Shown piece by piece: positions 55,959-64,000 of a stretch of 64,000 nucleotides of DNA (position 1 is the stretch's first letter; each line of letters begins with the position of its first letter). The notes under the pieces were generated by a model, which was given only the letters and a program-made list of their open reading frames with translations, was not told the origin of the DNA and did not search any database. The stretch covers positions 99,213,912 to 99,277,911 of the forward strand of contig CM043963.1 in the NCBI GenBank assembly GCA_014529385.2. Direction: 5' to 3'. The translations under genes were made by a program, and so were the position numbers. The DNA comes from Adiantum capillus-veneris (lineage: Eukaryota; Streptophyta; Polypodiopsida; Polypodiales; Pteridaceae).

Positions 55959-58388
55959 ATGACGATTCACACCACCCAAGAAGAAATTCCTCTGTACATC
56001 ACTCAAGAGAGCGGTTTCGTGGTTGGAGCGTCCGTTTTGACGACAGTGCAAGTGCCTCCTTCGACGGGTGCAGTCATGTCAACGATCATCCTCGCAGAAA
56101 ACACGGATAATGATCCTCTTACCGATCTCTTTGGATCCGTGGTTGATAGCTACATCTCATTAGGCTGGATTGATGCACATTTTTTGCCATACAATCACTT
56201 GTTGCCTCACATCCCCCTTTGTCATCTTTTGGCCAACCCTGCCATTAGAATGAATAATGATTGTGTGACAAAACTAATGACCTTTATAGCCGAAAGAGGT
56301 TACCAACCCATGATGGCTCGCTTCATTGTGTTCGAAGCTTTTGCGAAACAAGATCCTATACCATTTGATATGCGTGGCACTTATTGGAGAGAGTTAGTGA
56401 TGTTGGTCACATTTGATAACCAAATTAGAGACATTCCTGAGCTCTCTCACATGGAGGAGAAAATGTTCATTGTATGGGATGACAATCATCGATTCCATGC
56501 GTGGAAAGATTGGGCATTTCAGGAGCGATTGGATGAATTATCTACACCAAAGGTTAAGTGCACGATTGTGAAGTGCGACCTTACGGAGGTGGTAAAATTT
56601 CTATTGGTGCTCGGCATGATCAACAAATAAGTTTCTTCACACTTCTATTGGTGCACTTGATATTATTAATTGTTAATATTATGTTACATTAAAAAATAAG
56701 GTGCCACAAGTCCATGTGCCTCACACCACTACACACGATATATTTATGATGCAAAAATTAGCGCTTGCGGACCCACAGTTCTTATTGGACAAATTCAATG
56801 AAGAAGATAGGGCAAAAGCTGATAGGGCACTTCGTGCGACGACAATGAACCGTTCAAAATGGCTTAGACTACGTATGTCTTTGCTAGTGCAACTATTGTG
56901 AAAAATAATTCTAAATTTACAATACACATGCATTAGGTAAGTACATGGGGTCTTTCTTGGAAATCAGTTTTATTTGACGATTTATATTACAGGAAGAGTT
57001 CGATGCAATGTATCGGCTAAAAACACAAAATTTACCAGTCAAGGGGAGTAGAGAGTACCACATGTTTGAAGATGATTACAACGCAAGCTATGATTTGGTT
57101 GTGAAAGAGATTGATAACTTTTTTGTGCGAAAGGGACTAGAGATAACAGTCATAGCCAATCCTGAGAATGGAACATATTTTTTAAAAAAATGCATCTCTT
57201 TTGTGGGTTGGGCAGAGAAGGGTTGTAAAATGACTGCCTTTAGAGTCTCTGAGGTTGCACGTGCATGCATTAGTCCTTCGGAGTAAGTACTATTTGCTTT
57301 GAAAAGCAGTGTTTGTTCTCCTTAATTTATTGATTTTATGTTATCCCAATGGTAAATTATAAAAAAATATTGCCTGATTGATATATTGGCCAAGGGCAAT
57401 GTGTCGTTAGTGGAGGCATCTATTCCGATACAGGAAAATCCCTTCTCACAATGGTTGAGAATGCACGTAGATTGGTGGCAGCTTGAAAGGTGAGCCTAAT
57501 AACATTAGAGTTTAGGGTCTTACTTGGTATTGCCACATTCTAATACTTAAAAGTGTAAGGGTGTATTTGAGTGTTGCTGAGAAGATGGAGGCCGAGAACT
57601 CCATGTCAAAGAAGCTACATACACGCGTCGCACGTGATTGTGGCATGTCTCTTGGCAAGGCATTGCAGGATTTTTGACAAAAGCACTTTGGCAAGGCTTT
57701 TGTGCAGTGGAAGCAAGCCATATGATCCACACAATGCAGAGGAGCAGCCACATTTTGCATGTACTGTCCGACGCTTGCTAAACATGTATTAAACTATACA
57801 ATTTTATTAGGATGCAACATTAAAATTGTGTGTTATGAATGGTGGAGTTATTCCTCTTGTTATTTGTAGATGGTGGTTGGGCGCCCTTAAGATAGGTCTT
57901 TGCAGTCCATACCCTGAGTATCCCAACGATGTGTGGGTGAAGCCTGAGAGAGAGGAGAGCGGTCTGTATCCCGACGATTGGTTAGAGAAGCTCCATGGTA
58001 AGGAAACGTGGAGAGACTGTCCATGGTTTTTAAACTATGCAGATGGTAAATTTCTTGAAGACGAAGTTGAAGCATACAACGGCAAATAATGTTTTTCTTG
58101 TTCAACTAATGTGTTTGGTTTTCTATAGTGTCCTCACTTTTTTTTGGACTTGCATCATTGCACAAAAAGGTTAAGGGTAATGACAAAAGAGGAAGTGTCA
58201 CCATCAATCAATCTCCCATCGATGCCATTTCCCCTAGTAAAACCAAGGAACGTCGAAGCCCAAAAGTTGCAGTGGACAGACCTAAACAAGGTAAGAAGAG
58301 AGGATGGCCAGTCATCGATGATTTTTCAGGGTTCTTGGAGGAGTTTCAAAGTGAAAGGAGCGGTCGTGAAGGTGGGGGATTAGATTGA
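55959..58388 (+). pseudogene. Spliced gene of unknown function inside the hAT-like element
   Basis: Exon-like frames: 55959-56630 (ATG at 55959, about 223 residues), 56701-56936, 56991-57283, about 57373-57488, 57826-58089 and 58128-58388. Supporting junctions: donor ag|gtaagt at 56937, acceptor ttacag at 56990, donor ga|gtaagt at 57284 and donor aag|gtgagc near 57488. The protein has Trp-rich segments (WRELVMLV, KDWAFQERLDEL, PDDWLEKLHGKETWRDCPWF) and a basic AT-hook-like end (KQGKKRGWP). No known family. Stops in between (56901 frame, 57660s) make it probably dead. Confidence 0.45.
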
Positions 58389-59270
58389 GGAGGGTGATTC
58401 CGAACGTCACTTGGAGTCACGGAGATCTAGTCCTTCCTAGGATTTGAGATCCTGAGGTCCCGAGTGAACCATATCCATTGCTACTAGACAAAGCAAGGGT
58501 AACCACCCAGTTTCTATTCGGTCACTCAAACCACTTGACTCATTTCCACTAGGTAAGGAATACCACCACAAATAAATGCTTTAAAAATAAAAATAAAAAT
58601 TGTGGTATCTGACATTTCATTAAATTTTGCGTTTGACATAGTTTCGGCTTACTCTAACGTAGAAATGACAGAAATTATAAGTGTTGGGATAGTCCCAATA
58701 CATCTCGTAGTACTTGCTGATCTATGCCATCTATGGAAGGCTCTCATGGATCCGAAGATTTCTTCTGAGTAGTTTATGACACTTTGGCATCCACTTTCAA
58801 TTTTGAACTTGATAAGCACTCACTCAATCTTCTTTCACATGGTATTTATGTATTACAGGAGCCTTCAAGTGATCCAATGTTTGATTGGATCTCTCTCACA
58901 CTCCGGCAAAATGGAGCCTAATCAACGGTTTGGAGGGTGCGACTTGTGTGGCAGACCTTCCCACACATTGCAAACTTGATGACGGCATTGGTGGCATACC
59001 CCGATGGAATGCATTCTCTGTCGAGCTTGTTGCCAGTGGCACAATAGTCATGGCGTGCCGAGCAGACCACTTGGCACTCATCATCGAGGAGGCCCACTTG
59101 CACGATTTTTGCCATCTTTGCACCATTCTTCTCTGAATGGTGTCACACACATAGGCTGTGATAGATGATTTCACGGATCCAGTAAGTTCTCAACCATTTC
59201 TCCATGAATTTTGTGGTTGGTAGATGTTAGTGTGTTTTTTGTTTAAAACAATACCCATATTGCAGTTCAC
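58389..59270 (+). other. Unassigned sequence with a Cys/His-rich frame
   Basis: Around 58912-59140 two frames together encode many Cys and His (CDLCGRP; CRAC; HDFCHLC), as in a zinc-finger protein broken by an indel near 58978. It may be another exon of the upstream plus-strand gene. The rest of the stretch has nothing I can support. Confidence 0.35.
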
Positions 59271-59391
59271 GACCTTACTGTTGGTCATGTTCACACGTAA
59301 AATTGAAGGCCTTCTAATGATTCCACTATATGATCGTCAAGCAGGAGATGTGAGAGCTGAAAACGATGGGTTCGAGTTTAATAATGACACA

Positions 59392-59553
59392 ATCCGAGAG
59401 TCACTACATAACTTTCCATGGACGGTAGATGCCCTTGGAGCACCGTTTTGGCATGGAGTGGAGAAGAGCGAGATCCGAGAGCCACTACGGGACTTGCCAT
59501 GGACTCTAGATGTCCTTGGAGCACCATTTTGACCTAGAGTGGAGAAGAGCGAG
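59392..59553 (+). repeat. 81-bp in-frame tandem duplication
   Basis: Two units of 81 bp (27 codons), 59392-59472 and 59473-59553, in an open frame from 59272. The units share PWT.DALGAPF-like peptides (PWTVDALGAPF and PWTLDVLGAPF). A TGA ends the frame in unit 2 where unit 1 has TGG. Confidence 0.85.
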
Positions 59554-59589
59554 TTCTTTTCTTGGTAAGTCAATGAGGACACTTTTATG

Positions 59590-60360
59590 CTCGACTTTTG
59601 CCATTGAACTAGTCCGCTAATGTGCCATTGAAATGTCTATTAATGTTTTTGCTATTGTAAACAAGTGGTTGTTAGGTACCTTCACAAAGGTTAGGGATGC
59701 AGTTTTTGGATAGTCTTGCAGGTTGTGGTGGCTTGGCAATGGAGTGTGAGCATCTATAACCACATTGCATCAGCATTGACCAAGATAAGAAATTGTTTTG
59801 GCACGTATTCATTCATAGCAGCGACTTCCTAGTAGCTTAGGATTGACTCTTCATTTAGGAGAGGTATCATATAGAGCACAGTCATAGCCACCCCCGTCTC
59901 CTTTACGACGTCACCAGGATTCGGTTGTGCCATTTGCTCCTCCTCCGAGTAGACCTCCAGCTATAGTTCTAGGTTGGCTAAGCCATGGTCAACCGCTCTA
60001 CTCACCACTATTTCCCACACTACCCATGGGCCCCCCACCTGCACACGCCCCAATAGCGCAACCCCCATAAGATTTGCGACCACCTGGAACCTAAATCCCG
60101 ACTTGTATTGATTAATCCATATGAACTTATTCTCTATGTAATGACAAACCAAAACTTAATGGTTGGATATACTATGTTTTAATTTTCGCACCATATGCTA
60201 TGTATTTGCCACTATGTTTTGTTTTCTTGTAACTATGTTTAATTTTTGAAGGAAAGTCAATTGATGGTGGTTAATCTTTTCGTGAGATTTTTTTTCTTCA
60301 TAATATTTTATGTGAAAATATTACGGAGGACATGGTGCAAATGACCTTTGAAGTAAAGAC
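59590..60360. other. Non-coding stretch in the hAT-like element
   Basis: AT-rich, no supportable ORF. The only notable item is the approach to the TATA-like box at about 60371. Confidence 0.55.
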
Positions 60361-60370
60361 GCTTGGGTTT

Positions 60371-60382
60371 CTTTATAAATAG
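60371..60382 (+). promoter_or_regulatory. TATA-like box
   Basis: ctttataaatag, about 107 bp ahead of the ATG at 60489, with a tcattcattcattc and CT-rich leader between. The spacing suits a plant promoter. Confidence 0.45.
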
Positions 60383-60488
60383 CCAGAAGAACACTAGTTT
60401 CATTCATTCATTCATGCGCAAGTCTCTCTAATTAAGTATCTATTTTCTAAAGTTATTCTCTTCATTTTCTCTCATTCACATATTTACC

Positions 60489-60905
60489 ATGCTTAGGGGA
60501 AACCACGGACAACGCGATCAGCGTGTTCGATCACCTCCCTGTGTTGGCCCATCAACAATGTGCACACCAATTACATTCTCAACAGTGTCTATGCTATAAA
60601 TGTTGTATGCACAATAGAGTGCACACAACTACATAGACGCTCTCCGTATAGTCAAAGAGGCCACAAGCTCCATATTCAATGCCATGCAAGACCTTGATTT
60701 TAATGCACATCCAACAGAAGGGGATTTTAAGAAAATTGCCACACTAGCCAATAATGCAAACATGATTTGGAGAGAACATGGTTTTCACACCCCACAAGAG
60801 TGTGCATCCTTTGAATGACATGTGGAGGCTTGGGTAGAAGTGTGGATGGCATACACTATTGTGCAAGGACAAGCCAATGAAGCCAGAAACAACAAAAACA
60901 ACTAG
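60489..60905 (+). pseudogene. Small degraded ORF of unknown function
   Basis: From ATG 60489 one frame runs 139 codons to a TAG at 60903-60905 with three internal stops (TAA 60597, TAG near 60615, TGA near 60817). The readable part is helical and mixed-charge (ALRIVKEATSSIFNAMQ, GDFKKIATLANNANMIW, HVEAWVEVWMAYTIV). The frame-consistent sequence between the stops shows it was once coding. No family recognised. Confidence 0.5.
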
Positions 60906-61372
60906 ATCTCACCTTTCCTCGCTAATGTTAGAGAAATAAGGCCTTGACACCATATTAGCATATTCTATTGTTTTTTTTTGTCCATATCTAATTTATTGTA
61001 GTTGTTGTTTTAAGTTGTGTACTTTAAACCTTTTCAATATTAGTCTATGGTTTTTTTGTTGCAGTCTTTAAATGTTATTCGAACCATTATTATGGAGTGT
61101 AACTGTTGAAATTGATTTGTTGCGAACGTTTTTTGTACATGTATCATTGTCCGGTTGATGGTTTATCATGTTACACAGTGTATAGCATGTTGTTTGAAAA
61201 GAGTGTGTGTGCTCTACTATGGGTATATTTTTGTGTTTGTATACAATTGTGCATATGTATGAGTGCTCCCAAGTGTGACAAAATAGAAGGACACTTATCA
61301 AGTTGGTTGTTAAGCTTGTTGCCCAACATATATCACAACATTTGAGAAGACAAGTCGCATAGATGAGTGAGA

Positions 61373-61380
<8 letters not shown>
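60906..61380. other. Non-coding 3' part of the hAT-like element
   Basis: T-rich; ORFs of 77-79 codons on both strands look incidental. I see nothing further in it. Confidence 0.5.

Positions 61381-61388
<8 letters not shown>

Positions 61389-61429
<41 letters not shown>
61389..61429. repeat. (GA)n microsatellite preceded by (GATA)n
   Basis: gatagatagatagata followed by about 40 bp of GA. It forms the 3' tail side of the SINE-like sequence at 61425-61610 when that is read on the minus strand. Confidence 0.9.
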
Positions 61430-61431
<2 letters not shown>

Positions 61432-61610
61432 CAGATGATGATGGAGAAGAAAAAGCAAATTGATCAAACATCGTAGGAAACTAATCGAAGAGACCTTGGA
61501 GATCTATCCAACGAGGAGATTTAAACTCAATATAGGTTATTCAAGATGAAAATACCTTAAACCCACCTACCAAGCTTTACCCCTTTTTTTAACAAACATA
61601 CAACCATTGG
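61425..61610 (-). mobile_element. Putative tRNA-derived SINE
   Basis: On the minus strand: ggtaaagcttggtaggtggg (A-box-like, about 61570-61590), then gagtttaaatctc (B-box-like, about 61520-61535), then sequence shared with 37370-37458, then a (TC)n tail at 61389-61429. Length and order fit a tRNA-derived SINE whose tail mimics the GA/CT tail of the LINE family. Assignment is tentative; two copies only. Confidence 0.4.
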
Positions 61611-61624
61611 TAAAGCACACACAC

Positions 61625-61626
<2 letters not shown>

Positions 61627-61671
<45 letters not shown>
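61627..61671. repeat. (GA)n microsatellite beside the right inner inverted repeat
   Basis: About 45 bp, adjacent to ggatcaagagagag, the mirrored equivalent of the CT tract near the left end of the hAT-like element. Confidence 0.92.
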
Positions 61672-61674
<3 letters not shown>

Positions 61675-61977
61675 CAAGAGAGAGAATAAAGTTGAGAAGG
61701 TAGGAAAGAATCTTCTTGGAAACTGCTTGTCGGATTCCTAAAAAGCGCTCGTTGAAAAATGCTCACCAAAAAATTATGTCCTTCCAAACCTTACACAATT
61801 CTTCCCCATGGATTTTCTAAAAGGAAAATTTGAATATTTGAGCTAATTTTTTATATTTTCACACTATTTTTGTCAAAATCTAGGTAGGACTTTGCCTTTT
61901 CCTCTTTCTCTCAAGCAAAATTTTTGAATTTCAAAGCAACACAAATATAAGCTGAGACACACTTTTCCCGAACACTA
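61671..61977 (-). repeat. hAT-like element right terminal inverted repeat (two blocks)
   Basis: Outer block ttttcccgaacacta ends at 61977. Inner block 61671-61752 (complement of gcgct...cggattccta...) pairs with 52461-52545. The AT-rich spacer of about 210 bp between the blocks has no equivalent on the left. Confidence 0.85.
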
Positions 61978-61985
61978 ATCGTGGT

Positions 61986-62105
61986 GTATGGGCTACTTTT
62001 GCCAAGATCAAAGAGAGGTATTAGTAGAAAGGTATGTATAAAGATGTATTTTTGTTTGTGGAGTCTTGTGTAACGTGCCAAATGTACTCAAATGTACGTC
62101 ATCAA
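61986..62105 (+). pseudogene. Ty3/gypsy integrase zinc finger, right half
   Basis: Continues the fragment interrupted at 52415: gtatgggctac reads VWATFAKIKERY, then KGMYKDVFLFVESCVTCQMYSNV, the CxxC end of the H2C2 finger. Two stops follow IKERY. Gypsy homology ends about 62105. Confidence 0.85.
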
Positions 62106-62299
62106 GATATTATCTTCATAGGGGAGGACAAAAATGGCTCTTTTAGGCAACCACTAGAGGGAATGAATTCACCTAAGAGATGGAAATTTAAGCAGCTAAT
62201 AGCGTCAAGGGTCTTGGTTGTGAGGGATTATCCCAATCATGATGTTGATGGATCTGGAATCTTACATTTATTAAGAGAAAGGCGCCAAAGACTAGCTTG

Positions 62300-64000
62300 A
62301 AACTGAGCTCAATGAGGATGAATCAACCTTCTCAAGAGGTCAAATGAGGTACTCCCTTGATGTGTCACTTGTAAAAATCCTAAGAGGTCTAGCTCCTCTG
62401 CTTCAACAATAGAGGAAGATGAAGAGGACGTCATAAAGGTCAAGGACGAGGCCGAGGAAGAGGCAACCACCAAGCACAACAACAGAACAACAATTAGGGT
62501 TAGAACACAAATGGTGGTTATGGAATCTTTTAAGGCATGGGGAGTCCAAGAGGTTGTGGAAATGTGCGACGCAATAATGCAGGTCAACACAGAAATGTAG
62601 TATGTTGGGGATGTGGAAGACATGGTCACTTTGAATGTGACTGTCCAGACACAGTAGCCAACAAAACAATTATGCAACCACTAGCAAGAATACAAATGAG
62701 CACGAGAGGCTATTTGTGGTGTAGCACATGCTGACTATTATGTCTACAAATGTTACAAAATCTAGTGATAATGTCTAGTATGTGGACTCTACGTGAATGG
62801 TTCAAGGAAATGCAGACTTTACAAAGCCCTAGTTATGTAGAAATTGGGGATGATACGGCACATCCTATTATGCATACAAGAAATGTGCCATTGTCTATAA
62901 CATATGGTAAAGTGAAGTACCTGGTTTATGTACTACATGTATAACATATGGTAAAGTGAAGTGTCTGGTTTATGTACTACATGTATCCATCAACATTACA
63001 AAGAACTTGGTTTTTGTTAGGCAAATGGTTGAGCAGGGTTTGCAAGTCAGTTTTAACTCCAATGGTCTCTTTGGTGAAGAGCTTAAGAAAAATGGAAGGT
63101 TGATCGTTGCAAGGAAAGAAAGTGGGAAAAATGTTTACTTTGGATGTAAATGTGCCCAGAGTGAATGCTGCCATGTTTGCACAAGGTAAAGGTCTTGTTC
63201 CAGATATAGAGATTTGACACAAACGTATTGTTTATGCAAATTTGCAGAGGGAGAAAATGATGCAGACTAGAGAGATGGTTACAGGTTTACCTACGTTTAG
63301 ATTTGTTGAAATGCAGAAAGTTTGTGAAGCTTGTCAATTTGGAAAGTAGAAAAAAAAATCCTTTCCTCATGATAAGCATGTGAGAAGGAATGCATTGGAT
63401 TTAGTGCATACAGATGCATGGGGTTTGACAAAGACTGCATCTATGGGTGAATGTAGATACTATGTGAGTTTCATTGATGACCATACAAGGAAGGTATGGG
63501 TCTACTTCATGAAGCAGAAAAGTGAGGTATTTATGCATTTTCAAAATTTCAAAGTAAAGGTTGAAAAATATATTGGGAAACATGTAGGCACCTGAGGTCA
63601 GATGGAGGGGGAGAATACTTCTCCAATGAGTTCAATGGTTTTTTGAAAAAAGCATGGAATTCAGAGGCAGTTTTCATGCAGGTATACTCTGCAGCAAAAT
63701 GGTGTTGTCAAGTGAAATAACAGGCACATTGCATAAGTGGCTAGAGCATTGATGAATGAGAAGAACATGCCTTATTGGTATTGGGTTGAGGGGCTGTTGC
63801 TGCAGGTGTCTACATTATGAACAGGACCCCTATTGCTACAGTACATGATATGACACCTGAAGAAAAGTTCAGTGGTGAAAAACTAGATATATCAAAATTT
63901 AAACTGTTCGGATGTATTGCTCATGTACATATGCCAGAGGAGCTAAGAACAAAGCTTGATCTAAAAGCCAAAAAAATGCATGCTCATTGGCTATTCCCTC
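62300..64000 (+). pseudogene. Ty1/copia element, gag to integrase, cut by window end
   Basis: Domains in order on the plus strand: Arg/Gly-rich gag tail (about 62430-62500), zinc knuckle CWGCGRHGHFECDC (62599-62642), protease remnant with YVDS (about 62780), a pre-integrase segment with LPTFRFVEMQKVCEACQFGK (63280-63345, the first His pair partly lost) and the integrase core (ALDLVHTDAWG at 63390; FIDDHTRKVWVYF at 63470; then a frameshift near 63595 into GGGEYFSNEF and QNGVVK). Protease-before-integrase with RT expected beyond the window is copia order. Many stops make it inactive. Confidence 0.85.

Larger units (their letters stand above)
52416..61977. mobile_element. 9.56-kb hAT-type DNA transposon carrying unrelated gene tracts
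   Basis: Flanked by ATCGTGGT and inserted in a gypsy integrase. The ends are CAATGTTTGGGAAAA and, on the complement of the right end, TAGTGTTCGGGAAAA; both fit the hAT YARNG consensus, and the C/T mismatch at position 1 recalls Ac. A second inverted-repeat pair lies inside: 52461-52545 versus the complement of 61671-61752. No BED finger, RNase-H-like hAT core or dimerisation domain was recognised inside. It is either non-autonomous and gene-bearing or has an unrecognised transposase. Confidence 0.85.

Noticed and set aside
52416-61977. MULE (Mutator-like) element, because of the SWIM-like gene
   Set aside because: The duplication is 8 bp (extending to 9 bp gives a mismatch), and the ends fit the hAT YARNG motif rather than long MULE TIRs. 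The second inverted block left some doubt but does not reach the ends.
1-64000. tRNA, rRNA, CRISPR arrays and bacterial-type operons
   Set aside because: None seen on reading; the genome is clearly eukaryotic. The repeats present are microsatellites, LTRs and short tandem units without spacer structure.

Overview
The window reads as nuclear DNA of a land plant with a large, retrotransposon-dominated genome; a fern is my best guess. This is inference, from the LINE, Ty3/gypsy and HUH-type families present, the abundance of long GA/CT microsatellites and the near absence of host genes. Almost everything is transposable element at several levels of nesting. The only recognisable host coding sequence is one 201-bp exon of an Obg-family GTPase (36890-37090).

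Left part (2.4-18.9 kb): a minus-strand LINE ending in a (GA)n tract at 2391 is split by LTR element B (3188-17742, TSD GTTAG). B is split by element C (4659 to about 7267, family TGTCACA...TGTGACA) and by element D (7665-15056, TSD AACTT), a gag-protease element without reverse transcriptase. Middle (18.9-32.7 kb): a degraded gypsy element E carries element A (19131-30378, TSD ACAAC), the most complete element here, with gag, protease, RT, RNase H, integrase and an extra ORF zone between integrase and 3' LTR. A and B are one family; C and E are another. Then come an L1-type LINE tail (33.6-35.1 kb), an internally deleted copia end (35.3-35.9 kb), the Obg exon, and a nearly full-length LINE with two ORFs (37.46-42.5 kb). 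A rearranged LINE copy and a 5'-truncated one follow (43.0-47.7 kb); the second carries a 173-bp MITE with an 8-bp TSD.

Right part (48-64 kb): a broken gene at 48193-49360 has the hallmarks of a single-tyrosine HUH endonuclease and resembles the Replitron type of eukaryotic DNA transposon. A gypsy fragment (51.7-52.4 kb) is interrupted in its integrase zinc finger by a 9562-bp insertion (52416-61977) with an 8-bp TSD, imperfect TIRs of hAT type and a second inverted-repeat block. No hAT transposase is visible inside it. It carries two divergent, degraded gene tracts I cannot name (a SWIM-like one on the minus strand, a spliced one on the plus strand) and a third small broken ORF. Gypsy sequence resumes at 61986, followed by a copia element cut by the window end.

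All coding regions except the Obg exon are transposon genes, and nearly all have stops or frameshifts. Boundaries flanked by target-site duplications were read base by base. Interior domain limits are approximate.
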